From Thermosipho africanus Ob7 (GTDB lineage: Bacteria; Thermotogota; Thermotogae; Thermotogales; Fervidobacteriaceae): DNA of 64,000 nt. The DNA is taken from assembly GCF_003351105.1 (NCBI RefSeq), contig NZ_NKRG01000006.1, positions 62,001 through 126,000 of the forward strand, in the 5' to 3' direction. A program made the position numbers and the translations under genes. The notes beneath the pieces were generated by a model. The model did no database searches, was not told the DNA's origin, and worked only from the letters and a program-made list of their open reading frames with translations. Every line of letters starts with the position of its first letter. Position 1 is the stretch's first letter. Shown piece by piece: positions 15,598 to 23,755 of this stretch.

Positions 15598-16899
15598 TTA
15601 TCCAAGAAACTGCCAGTTCATTATCTTTGCAAATATTTTATATGTTCTATAATAATCACCGTAAACCATTGCAACATGGTGTGCAATGCCATTTGTAATT
15701 AATCTATCTAATACATCTTTAACAGGCTTTTCAAACTTTACTTTTGCATATGTTCCCTTTAAGAGTTTTTCCATCTCAAAGGCCTTTCCTTTTTCGGCAA
15801 ACACTCTTGTTTTTCCGCGGGCAGAATCTATCCTGAGAATAGTAATTTCACCTTCTTTTAAAACAAAGTCCGCTGTAACACCTTTTCCGCCTGCAAAGTA
15901 AGTGTCTAAACTTCTATTTGATTTCCCATCCCAGAGGTTTGCAGGGGCAACTCCACAATGCCATAACAGGGTTTCATCTTTTTCTAGATCGACCTGCGAA
16001 AGATCTGCAAGAAATGGAGTTTTATTAGATGCAGCTTTTGCTGCAATCATAGAAAGTGTTCCTTCTAAATCACCTTCGCAGCCTGTTATATATCCCTTTG
16101 CTTGTAAATATGACATGGCTGCACAAGGTGATATTCCATAGTCCCCTGCAAATTCTGGCCAGCATCTAATAGCGACACCTGCTAATTTTTTTTCATCCAA
16201 GAATTTTTTTAGGGCATAAGTTAATTTTGATACTTTTTTTAGCTGTTCTTTTGAAATGCTTGAAACTTCGTATACCTTAGAAATTTCTTCTTCATATACT
16301 TTTTCATCTGCATTTTTTGCCAAATCGTATAATTCATTTAACTGATAGTAGTCTACAATGGTACCAGAATTCCCAAAAAGATTTAATTCATCAACACTTA
16401 AATTGAAAAATCCATGTGCCCTATTGCCAAGGATTCCAATTTTTGAATCCGATATAGCCTTTTTCATATTAATCGCTTTTAGCCAATCTTCATCTACTCT
16501 TTCACCTATTACATAGTGAAAGTTGTCTACACCAGATTTATATAGGTTAGAAGCATTTAGGTTCAAACCGCATACCGAATTTAATCTGATTTTGCCTCCA
16601 TCATATGGAAGCTCATTAAATGCCCATAGAAGAATTGGAACCTTGTATTTCTTTTGCAAGGATATTGCAAGATGACCTAGATGAAATGTACCACTAATTA
16701 TTATCAACCCATCAATTTCTTTTATGTTTTCATATACCCTTTCAAGATCTTCTACATCTATTACAAGTTCATCGTATATTTTAAAATCTACATAATCTAT
16801 CTTTTTTAATTCTTCTACCTTTGATTTGAAAATTTCTTCTGCTGCTTTAAAATCGAAAGTTTTACGTGCAAGGCAAACTACGCCAATTTTAGATTTCAT
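15598..16899 (-). CDS. Fucose/arabinose-isomerase-like sugar isomerase, candidate sulfoquinovose isomerase
   Basis: A 433-residue protein of the L-fucose/L-arabinose isomerase fold. It shows GLIIISGTFHLGH, LLWAFNELPYDGG, IRCWPEFAGDYGISPCAAMSY, ITGCEGDLEGTLSM and IAHHVAMVYGDYY. The Glu/Asp in CEGDLEG and the His in AHHVAM fit the metal and substrate site. In known sulfo-TAL and sulfo-TK pathways an enzyme of this family converts sulfoquinovose to sulfofructose, which is the role I infer. It lies directly before the sulfoquinovosidase gene. The substrate cannot be read from sequence alone. Confidence 0.75.
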   Translation of the reverse strand: MKSKIGVVCLARKTFDFKAAEEIFKSKVEELKKIDYVDFKIYDELVIDVEDLERVYENIKEIDGLIIISGTFHLGHLAISLQKKYKVPILLWAFNELPYDGGKIRLNSVCGLNLNASNLYKSGVDNFHYVIGERVDEDWLKAINMKKAISDSKIGILGNRAHGFFNLSVDELNLFGNSGTIVDYYQLNELYDLAKNADEKVYEEEISKVYEVSSISKEQLKKVSKLTYALKKFLDEKKLAGVAIRCWPEFAGDYGISPCAAMSYLQAKGYITGCEGDLEGTLSMIAAKAASNKTPFLADLSQVDLEKDETLLWHCGVAPANLWDGKSNRSLDTYFAGGKGVTADFVLKEGEITILRIDSARGKTRVFAEKGKAFEMEKLLKGTYAKVKFEKPVKDVLDRLITNGIAHHVAMVYGDYYRTYKIFAKIMNWQFLG

Positions 16900-16911
16900 T
16901 TTTTCACTCCC

Positions 16912-17898
16912 TTATGTTGTTTTTCTTTTAACTAACTCCACGTCAAATACATATTCTTTCTTTTTGTGCCTTTTCTTGTTTATCCTCTGATGCAAAATTT
17001 CAAAAGCCTTTTCACCAATTGCAAATTTGTCAACTTTTACTGTTGAAAGACCTACGATGCTTGAAAATACTATATCGTCATATCCAATGACTGCTACATC
17101 TTGCGGAACTTTTATGCCTTCCTCATTAAAGAATTTCAATACCGCAAGTGCAAATATGTCGTTGTAGCAAAAAATACCATCTATTTTTACATTTTTTCTT
17201 TTCCAAAATTGTTTAAATGTTGAAAACGCTTCTTCAAACCCTTCTTTAGAGAATAATGTATTTTCATTTAAGCCATGCTCTAGTATTGCCTTTTTATACC
17301 CCTCACATCTTTTTCTTGTTGCATATTTAAAGCTTGAGCCTGCAAAAAAGAGAATATTTTTCTTTCCACTTTCTATTAAGTGTTTTGTTGCAAGATAGCC
17401 ACCCTTTAAGTCATCTATATATACCTCATCTATATTTAAATCTTCGTTGTGATATTCGACCAATACCGTTGGAAAATTTATCTCTTGAAGAAATTTCAAA
17501 TCTTCGATTTTTGTTTGCATAGCAGTTATTATTAACCCATCTACCCTTCTTTCAAGGAAGGTGCGAATAGCCTTTTCCTCGATTTCGTATTTTCTATCGG
17601 TATTCATAAAAAGGATTTGGTAATCCTTTTTTCTAGCAGCGTATTCAACACCCTTGAGAATGTCTGAATAAAATGGGTTTTGAGTGTCTACTATAACTAC
17701 GCCTATTGTTTTTGTTTTGTTGTATTTTAAAGATGTTGCAGTAATGTTTTTTACATAGTTGAGTTTTTTTGCAACCTGAAGGATTTTTTCTTTTGCTTCT
17801 TTGCTTACATATCCTTTGTTGTTTAACGCTCTTGAGACGGTTATGACAGAATATCCAGATTCTCTTGCAATATCCTTTAAGGTTACAAATCTTTTCAT
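16912..17898 (-). CDS. LacI-family repressor of the operon
   Basis: A 328-residue regulator. The HTH is at the start (TLKDIARESGYSVITVSRAL), followed by the hinge NYVKNITATSLKYNKT and a periplasmic-binding-like ligand domain (TIGVVIVDTQNPFYSDIL, VAVIGYDDIVFS, STVKVDKFAIGEKA). It is inside the operon, between the RpiB-like and isomerase genes. The tandem GATAACGTTATC palindromes before the first gene are typical LacI-family operators and are its likely target, so induction by sulfoquinovose or an intermediate is inferred. The ribosome site is GGAGGG. Confidence 0.85.
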   Translation of the reverse strand: MKRFVTLKDIARESGYSVITVSRALNNKGYVSKEAKEKILQVAKKLNYVKNITATSLKYNKTKTIGVVIVDTQNPFYSDILKGVEYAARKKDYQILFMNTDRKYEIEEKAIRTFLERRVDGLIITAMQTKIEDLKFLQEINFPTVLVEYHNEDLNIDEVYIDDLKGGYLATKHLIESGKKNILFFAGSSFKYATRKRCEGYKKAILEHGLNENTLFSKEGFEEAFSTFKQFWKRKNVKIDGIFCYNDIFALAVLKFFNEEGIKVPQDVAVIGYDDIVFSSIVGLSTVKVDKFAIGEKAFEILHQRINKKRHKKKEYVFDVELVKRKTT

Positions 17899-17907
17899 AT
17901 TTCCCTC

Positions 17908-18390
17908 CTATTTGAAGTTTTTATCTTCTATTTTTCTAATTTCATTTAGTGCATTTTCTAAAAATTGCTTTCTGTTTTCATCAATGAAGTCAAGGCCCTC
18001 TGCAAACTTTGCGTTTAACCAGTTGTCAATTATTTCCTTTGCCTCAAAAGGAGTAATTAGCCATCCTCCCATAGTTAAAACATTAGAATTGTTTATTATT
18101 TTAGACAATTTTGCGGTAAATGGTCCTTCTACAACAGAAGCATACACTCCTTTGAATTTATTTGCAACTATTGCCATTCCCATTCCCGTGCCACAACACA
18201 AAATGCCTCTTTCATATTCCCCTTTAGAGACTTTTTCCGCAACCATAGCTGCAGATACATAATAAGGTCTTACTTCTTCATTTTCGTACATACCAACATC
18301 TTCAACTTCGATACCTTTTTCTAGAAGATATTTTTTTATTTCTTGTTTTAGTGAAAATCCAGATTTATCAGAGCCGATTACAATTTTCAT
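17908..18390 (-). CDS. RpiB/LacA-family isomerase, candidate sulfoerythrose isomerase (SqwI-like)
   Basis: A 160-residue RpiB-fold protein with GSDKSGFSLK at the start and the active Cys in CCGTGMGM (Cys66). Compared with E. coli RpiB, the substrate/phosphate residue His9 is Lys9, the ring-opening His99 is Ile99, and the phosphate-binding Arg near 133 and 137 (GGRHQQR) are replaced by GLDFIDEN. This fits a substrate that carries a sulfonate instead of a phosphate and that needs no ring opening. In the sulfo-TK pathway an RpiB-family enzyme (SqwI, as I recall) converts 4-deoxy-4-sulfoerythrose to the ketose. Neighbouring transketolase genes support this. The gene overlaps the next by four bases. 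Confidence 0.75.
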   Translation of the reverse strand: MKIVIGSDKSGFSLKQEIKKYLLEKGIEVEDVGMYENEEVRPYYVSAAMVAEKVSKGEYERGILCCGTGMGMAIVANKFKGVYASVVEGPFTAKLSKIINNSNVLTMGGWLITPFEAKEIIDNWLNAKFAEGLDFIDENRKQFLENALNEIRKIEDKNFK

Positions 18391-19313
18391 GCCAATCCCT
18401 CCTTGATGCTTTCATATATTGATTGTGAATCAATTTTGAACTTTTTCATTAAATAATCCGCCTTTCCAACAAAACCATAATGATCCCTAATTCCTATTCT
18501 TTTTACAAAAACTGGATAATGTTCTGAAACAACTTCTGCAACAGCACTACCCCAACCGTTTATAATACTGTGATTTTCTACGACAAATATTTTTCCTGTT
18601 TCTTTTGCAGCCTTTACGATGCTTTCCTCGTCAACAGGTTTTAATGTATGCATATTAAGTACTCTAATGCTGTATCCTTCACTTTCAAGCATATCAACAA
18701 CTTTTTTTACTTCGTATAGCATTATTCCAGAAGTAATAATTGTAAAATCTTTTCCGTCTTTTACTTCAAATATTTTTCCAATTTCAAAGTTGTCGTTTTC
18801 ACTGAAAAATACTCTTTTTTCTTTTCTATTTAATCTTAAATATGAAGGACCTTGATATTCGATTATTTGCGGCAGTAATTTTTTTAGTTGTATAAAATCA
18901 ACTGGTTCGATAACAATAAATCTTGGGAGATTCCTCATGATTCCAGCATCTTCAAAGCTCATATGAGTCTGACCGTTTAATTCTGCCATAACGCCAGGAT
19001 CAGATCCAACGACTTTTACAGGAAGATTTGCAAGTCCAACTGAAATTGCAAGTTGATCGTAAGTTCTTCTTGTGGCAAAGGGTGTAAATGAATGCACAAA
19101 TGGAATTTTTCCCATATTAGAAAGTCCTGCGGCAATGCCAACCATATTTGCTTCTGCAACACCTACGTCAATGTACCTATCTGGAAATTTTTCTTTGAAG
19201 ATATCTGTTCTATGTGCTTTCATAAGGTCGGCATCTAGCACCATTATCCTTGGATCTTTTTCCGCTAATTTTACTAATTCTTTGTTGTATAGAATTCTTA
19301 ATTCTTCATTCAT
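18387..19313 (-). CDS. Transketolase, C-terminal subunit (SqwH/SqwG-like)
   Basis: A 308-residue protein covering the pyrimidine-binding and C-terminal domains of transketolase. The catalytic Glu lies in DVGVAEANMVGIAAGL, and FVHSFTPFATRRTYDQ, YLRLNRKEK and VLNMHTLKPVDEESI follow. It pairs with the N-terminal half encoded just upstream, overlapping by eight bases; such split enzymes are common. In this operon it would transfer the top two carbons of sulfofructose, and then of sulfoerythrulose, to glyceraldehyde 3-phosphate, making xylulose 5-phosphate and finally sulfoacetaldehyde. An ordinary transketolase role cannot be excluded from sequence alone. Confidence 0.82.
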   Translation of the reverse strand: MNEELRILYNKELVKLAEKDPRIMVLDADLMKAHRTDIFKEKFPDRYIDVGVAEANMVGIAAGLSNMGKIPFVHSFTPFATRRTYDQLAISVGLANLPVKVVGSDPGVMAELNGQTHMSFEDAGIMRNLPRFIVIEPVDFIQLKKLLPQIIEYQGPSYLRLNRKEKRVFFSENDNFEIGKIFEVKDGKDFTIITSGIMLYEVKKVVDMLESEGYSIRVLNMHTLKPVDEESIVKAAKETGKIFVVENHSIINGWGSAVAEVVSEHYPVFVKRIGIRDHYGFVGKADYLMKKFKIDSQSIYESIKEGLA

Positions 19314-20145
19314 ATTTTTTCACCTCTTCTTCAAGCAATTGATGCGCCTTTTGCCATTCTTCTTTGCTAACCTTCATGTTGTGGCAAGAAAGTTTACCTT
19401 CTGCAAAATAAGCTCCTTTTCCTTTTATTGTGTTGAGTATAATTACAGATGATTGTTCTTTATTTTCCTTTGCCCTTTTTATAGCCTCATAAATTTGATT
19501 TATATCATGACCATCTATCGATTGTGTGTGCCACTTGAATGCCTTAAGTTTCTCTTCAAGGGGTTCTAAATCGTTAAGTTCTTTAATAGGAGCATCTATC
19601 TGCATTTTATTGTAGTCTATAAAGACTATTAAATTGTCCAGTCTTTTGTTTCCACCAAAGAGCAGAGCCTCCCATACCTGGCCTTCTTGTAGTTCTCCAT
19701 CACCCAAAATACAATATACGTTGATATCTTTTTTGTCTAACTTTGCCGCTATGGCCATACCTATTGCTGCGGAAAGTCCTTGACCTAATGATCCGCTTGT
19801 CATATCAACACCAGGAGTTACGAGTCTATCACAATGACTTGGAAGTTTTGTTTCAGGCTGATTTAGTGTATCAAGGTATTCTTCAGGAATGTATCCTATA
19901 TCTGCAAATATTGCATATAGTGCAGGCCCTGCGTGCCCCTTGGATAAAACAAGTCTGTCTCTATCCTCCCAATTTGGGTTTTTTGGGTCTATTTTCATAA
20001 CCTTGTAATAAAGTACTACCAGTGCCTCAACAATTGACATACTACCACCAATGTGTCCAACACCTAAAGTTCCTATTTCCCTTAGTATGTTTTGCCTAAC
20101 TCTTACCGCTTTTTTCTTTAGATAGATTTCTGTAGCTTTGTCCAT
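19306..20145 (-). CDS. Transketolase, N-terminal (thiamine diphosphate) subunit (SqwG/SqwH-like)
   Basis: A 279-residue protein with the thiamine diphosphate fold: GTLGVGHIGGSMS, DRLVLSKGHAGPALYA, MTSGSLGQGLSAAIGMA, and the TPP motif beginning GDGELQEGQVWEA and ending at the Asn of FIDYNKMQ about 28 residues later. The final TIKGKGAYFAEG is also typical. It forms the transketolase with the next gene. Its place between a Fe-type dehydrogenase and an RpiB-like isomerase, in an operon with a YihQ enzyme, is what points to sulfosugar cleavage. Confidence 0.82.
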   Translation of the reverse strand: MDKATEIYLKKKAVRVRQNILREIGTLGVGHIGGSMSIVEALVVLYYKVMKIDPKNPNWEDRDRLVLSKGHAGPALYAIFADIGYIPEEYLDTLNQPETKLPSHCDRLVTPGVDMTSGSLGQGLSAAIGMAIAAKLDKKDINVYCILGDGELQEGQVWEALLFGGNKRLDNLIVFIDYNKMQIDAPIKELNDLEPLEEKLKAFKWHTQSIDGHDINQIYEAIKRAKENKEQSSVIILNTIKGKGAYFAEGKLSCHNMKVSKEEWQKAHQLLEEEVKKYE

Positions 20146-20159
20146 ACAAAGTCCTCCCT

Positions 20160-21203
20160 CTAAAAAATTTTCTTTAGAATTTGCATTAAATTGTCTTCTG
20201 TGAAATTTGCGGGTGTTAATTTTATAATATTGGCCTTAAATGAATCTTCAACAATTTTAGGTAATTCAGTTTCTTTAACACCATAATCTCTAAGTTTTAA
20301 ACTAAATCCACCTTCTGTTATTGCATTATCTATCCATTCTTTTAAATCTTTAACATCAGTTTTTAGAAAATCTAAAAACTCTTCCAGTATAGATTTATTA
20401 TTTTCGTATACAAATTCTATTAAGTGGCTTAAAGTTAATGCACAAGCAATCCCATGCGGGATTCCATACCTATTTGTTAGTGGAAAACTAATTGCGTGTG
20501 CGGCAGTTGTTCGTGTTTGTGAAAATGCAATTCCTGCAATAAGACTTGCTTTTGACATTTCATCTCTTGCTGAGTAGTCGAAGTTGGCTGATTTTAAAAG
20601 ATTTTCTTTTATTATTTTTGCAGCTTTTAAGGAGAGTGCCTGACTGATATCTTGTGTTGATGTTGCCCAATATGATTCTATGGCGTGGGTAAACGCATCA
20701 AGGCCAGTTGAAATAGTAACGTTTTTGGGCATTGAATAAGTAAGTTCAGGATCAACTATGGAAAGGTCAGGCCAAAAGGCATCTGTTACAACAGGCATTT
20801 TTAATCCACTTGAAAAGGTATAAACTCCAACATTTGTAACTTCGCTTCCAGTACCAGATGTTGTAGGGCAAACAATTAATTTTGTTTTCTTTTCTTTAGG
20901 AACCTCATTTTCAATATTTTCAGCAAAGCAACTTACCGCTTTTGCGGTATCGATTGTACTTCCACCGCCTATTGCAACAATAGTTGTTATGTTTTCTTTT
21001 TTAGCAATTGATACCGCTTTTTTAACCTGCTGCGTTGGCGGGTTAGGAATAATTTCGCTAAAGACAACCTTTCCAAAATCGATTTTATCTTTAAGGAAAG
21101 GATCACAGATTACCATGGTGTTTTCATCGATATACTCCTTTAATTTTTTGAACTCTCCTTTTCCATATATTATTTTTACAGGCATAAAGTAACTAAAATT
21201 CAT
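20160..21203 (-). CDS. Iron-type alcohol dehydrogenase, candidate sulfoacetaldehyde reductase (SqwF-like)
   Basis: A 347-residue Fe-ADH family enzyme. The NAD-binding motif GGGSTIDTAKAV, GTGSEVTNVGV, and the metal ligands Asp and His in GLDAFTHAIESYW, His in AAHAISFPL and His in GIPHGIACAL are all present. Fe-ADH enzymes are known to reduce sulfoacetaldehyde to isethionate (for example SarD of Bilophila). In this pathway the same step would regenerate NAD during fermentation. The product, isethionate, would then be exported. Alternative substrates such as sulfolactaldehyde or simple aldehydes remain possible. Confidence 0.72.
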   Translation of the reverse strand: MNFSYFMPVKIIYGKGEFKKLKEYIDENTMVICDPFLKDKIDFGKVVFSEIIPNPPTQQVKKAVSIAKKENITTIVAIGGGSTIDTAKAVSCFAENIENEVPKEKKTKLIVCPTTSGTGSEVTNVGVYTFSSGLKMPVVTDAFWPDLSIVDPELTYSMPKNVTISTGLDAFTHAIESYWATSTQDISQALSLKAAKIIKENLLKSANFDYSARDEMSKASLIAGIAFSQTRTTAAHAISFPLTNRYGIPHGIACALTLSHLIEFVYENNKSILEEFLDFLKTDVKDLKEWIDNAITEGGFSLKLRDYGVKETELPKIVEDSFKANIIKLTPANFTEDNLMQILKKIF

Positions 21204-22057
21204 AAATTTGCCTCCTTTCTTTTTTGTGAAAATATGATAAAGAATACACCAATTAAGATAGCAGCAACACCAAAGACTTGATTGATATTGAGTTTTTCTT
21301 GAAACAAAAACATACTAACTATAATTACGTATATGGGCATAGATAGCAAAAAAGTCCTTATGATCCATATTTGGAATAACTCCATAGCTTTGTAGTAAAC
21401 AATGTAAATAAGAACTTGAAATACACCAGCTATGAATAGTGATAAAAATGATTCGATGTTTACTATCTTTAAAGAAGAACCACTAAATATTGTTAGAGCT
21501 GAAAAAGATACCAAAGCAAACAAATTGTTGTAAAAACCTATAGATAAATTACTTAAATTGTATTTTTCCTTTACATTTTTAATTAAAAACGCATTTAGTG
21601 ATACAAAAAATGCGCTCAAAATGAAGAATAAATCGCCGACATTTACGCTAAAGCTTTTAATATTAAACACAAATGCTATACCGATAAACATCATTAAAGT
21701 TCCAAGCCAATCAAAGATCAAAAATTTGATACCAAGAAATATAGAAATTAGGTTTGTAAAAAAGACATCAGTTCTCAGCAGCAGTACTCCATTTGAGGCA
21801 GTAGAGTATTTTAGACCCAAAAAAGCAAAAAAATCCAATAAAAAGCCTACAATACCAATTAAAATCAGACTAAAGGGAGCATTTTTTATAGAAGATAATT
21901 CTTTTTTTCTTGTAAAAATTAACATAACTGCTAATGCAAATAATCTTACATAAAAGCCTACGACCAATACATCTTGATACGAAGTTGCTATTTTATTTGC
22001 TATGTAATAACTTCCCCAGATGATAGAAAGTAATACTAGAAATAAGTAGTTTTTCAT
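21200..22057 (-). CDS. EamA/DMT-family permease, candidate sulfonate exporter
   Basis: A 285-residue protein with ten predicted membrane helices in two EamA repeats. The first repeat starts LLSIIWGSYYIANKIA; the second ends with FLFQEKLNINQVFGVAAILIG, the usual EamA signature. EamA proteins mostly export metabolites. In the operon it sits right after the ABC permeases and before the reductase, so release of isethionate is the inferred job. Both ends overlap neighbouring genes by four bases. Confidence 0.72.
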   Translation of the reverse strand: MKNYLFLVLLSIIWGSYYIANKIATSYQDVLVVGFYVRLFALAVMLIFTRKKELSSIKNAPFSLILIGIVGFLLDFFAFLGLKYSTASNGVLLLRTDVFFTNLISIFLGIKFLIFDWLGTLMMFIGIAFVFNIKSFSVNVGDLFFILSAFFVSLNAFLIKNVKEKYNLSNLSIGFYNNLFALVSFSALTIFSGSSLKIVNIESFLSLFIAGVFQVLIYIVYYKAMELFQIWIIRTFLLSMPIYVIIVSMFLFQEKLNINQVFGVAAILIGVFFIIFSQKRKEANL

Positions 22058-22872
22058 CCTTTAACTCCACCAGCCATTAAACCTTTTATAATGTATTTTT
22101 GAAGTGTTAAAGTAATGACGAACGCGGGTATTAACATCAAAGTACCTGCTGCAGATAGCTTACCCCACATTGGTGCGTATTGACCAAGATAGGCGTTAAC
22201 TACTAAAGGAGCAGTTTTTGCTCTTATGTTTGTTAATATAAGTGCGTATAAAAATTCATTCCAAGACATTATGAAAGAAAAAACAAATGATACAACAAGT
22301 CCGGGGGATACTAATGGAATGAAGATAACCCAAAAGATTTTCTTTTCACCGCATCCATCAACCTTTGCTGCTTCTTCAAATTCTTTTGGAATAGCTGCAA
22401 AAAATGGAAGAAGGAGCCAGATAACATAAGGAATATTAAAACTTATATGTGCAAGTGTTAAACTAAAAACATTGTCTAGTAAGTTTAAACTTCTAAACAG
22501 CATGTACATAGGAACGGCAAGAGAAATTTGAGGAATCATTCTTGATGTTAAAAATGAGTAAGCGACAAATTTTTTTCCTTTAAATTTGTACCTGGTTATT
22601 CCATATGAAGCCATTGCACCTACTATAACTGAAAATGCAGAGGATATTAAAGCAACAATAAGACTATTTTTAATACCTCTTAAAAAAGTTCTATCTTTTA
22701 AAACGGAAATATAGCTTTTTAAAGTAAAATTTGTGGAAAAAGGAGTAGAAGAAAAAATATCGATATCTCTTTTAAAACTATTTGAGATAACTACCAATAT
22801 TGGAATCATCTCTATTATTACTATCAAGAAAGCTAAAATTATTAATATTACATTTTTTGCTTTTTTATTCAT
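22054..22872 (-). CDS. ABC sugar importer permease, MalG type
   Basis: A 272-residue inner membrane permease with six helices and the EAA loop EEAAKVDGCGEKKIFWVIFIPL. It ends with TLMLIPAFVITL and the typical KYIIKGLMAGGVKG. I chose the ATG at 22872, which overlaps the end of the previous permease gene and follows GGTGAGAG, rather than the TTG at 22890. Its partners are the MalF-type permease and the binding protein. No ATPase gene lies in the operon, so a shared MsmK/UgpC-type ATPase encoded elsewhere must energise it. Confidence 0.85.
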   Translation of the reverse strand: MNKKAKNVILIILAFLIVIIEMIPILVVISNSFKRDIDIFSSTPFSTNFTLKSYISVLKDRTFLRGIKNSLIVALISSAFSVIVGAMASYGITRYKFKGKKFVAYSFLTSRMIPQISLAVPMYMLFRSLNLLDNVFSLTLAHISFNIPYVIWLLLPFFAAIPKEFEEAAKVDGCGEKKIFWVIFIPLVSPGLVVSFVFSFIMSWNEFLYALILTNIRAKTAPLVVNAYLGQYAPMWGKLSAAGTLMLIPAFVITLTLQKYIIKGLMAGGVKG

Positions 22873-23755
22873 AACTCTCACCCAAGTCAAAACTGTTTTT
22901 TATGAGGAATCTTGTAAGTATTAAGGAAGATATAATAAGTATTATTGCCATAGCAGATGCGTATCCAATGTTGAAATATTCAAATGCTTGCTTGTTTATG
23001 TACAAAGAAAGAAGTAATGTTCCATTACCGGGGCCGCCACCTGTCATTACATATACTTCTGAAAAAATTCTTAAAGCATCTATTGTTCTAAGCAATATAG
23101 CCATAACTATAGTTGGTTTAAGATACGGCACTATAACATAATATAGTTTTTCAAAAAAATTTGCGCCGTCTATTATCGCAGCTTCTTCCAGCTCTTTTGG
23201 CATTGTAGAAAGACCTGCATAAAGCAGAATAAACATAAATGGCCACATTCTCCATATATCTTGAATAACAACAGCTGCATAGGCTGAGCCTGGGTATGCT
23301 AGAAATGCCTTTTGCTTTAAACCAATCAAAGAAAGAAAGTAGTTGATAGTTCCATACTCTGGTTGAAGCATAAAACTCCAAGTTAAACCAGATAATATTG
23401 GAAGGATGAACACTGGTAAAAGTAATAGAGACCTTAATATGTTAACACCCTTAAATTGTCTATTCATTAATATTGCAACGAAAAAGCCTATAACAAGTTC
23501 TATAGGAATAGCTATAAATATAAAACCAAACTGTTTTAGTAGAGCGCTCCAAAATATTTTATCTTTGAATAAATTAATGTAGTTTTTCAAAAAGACAAAA
23601 GCTCTATTTTGAGTGCTAACTAGATTCCACTCAAAAAAAGAAAGGCCTGTGGCATAGACAATTGGAAAAATAAGAACAACAAAAGCTGATAAGATGGCTG
23701 GCATTAGGAAAAAGAGGGGAAAGTTACCCCTCTTTTTTTTATTTTTCAACGACAT
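22865..23755 (-). CDS. ABC sugar importer permease, MalF type
   Basis: A 296-residue inner membrane permease with six helices. It has LRSLLLLPVFILPILSGL and the EAA loop EEAAIIDGANFFEKLYYVIVPYL, then VMTGGGPGNGTLLLS as in MalF/UgpA proteins. The start overlaps the end of the binding-protein gene by 17 bases. Codons 6 to 15 also form a strong terminator-like hairpin (23709-23741), which probably lowers permease expression relative to the binding protein. Confidence 0.85.
   Translation of the reverse strand: MSLKNKKKRGNFPLFFLMPAILSAFVVLIFPIVYATGLSFFEWNLVSTQNRAFVFLKNYINLFKDKIFWSALLKQFGFIFIAIPIELVIGFFVAILMNRQFKGVNILRSLLLLPVFILPILSGLTWSFMLQPEYGTINYFLSLIGLKQKAFLAYPGSAYAAVVIQDIWRMWPFMFILLYAGLSTMPKELEEAAIIDGANFFEKLYYVIVPYLKPTIVMAILLRTIDALRIFSEVYVMTGGGPGNGTLLLSLYINKQAFEYFNIGYASAMAIILIISSLILTRFLIKNSFDLGESYE
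23709..23741 (-). terminator. Attenuator-like hairpin inside the permease gene
   Basis: On the minus strand an A run, then AAGAGGGG, loop TAACTTT, CCCCTCTT and three more T. The hairpin begins right after the binding-protein stop at 23739 and lies inside the permease coding frame. It fits a partial terminator or an RNA-stabilising 3' end for the binding-protein message. Confidence 0.65.

Noticed and set aside
20160-21203. Sulfolactaldehyde as the substrate of the Fe-type dehydrogenase
   Set aside because: Two transketolase steps on a C6 sulfo-sugar leave a C2 sulfoacetaldehyde, not a C3 product; no aldolase or transaldolase gene is present. It remains possible but less likely.
21558-21953. 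131-codon plus-strand frame opposite the EamA gene
   Set aside because: Reverse-strand shadow; composition mirrors the hydrophobic codons of the permease.
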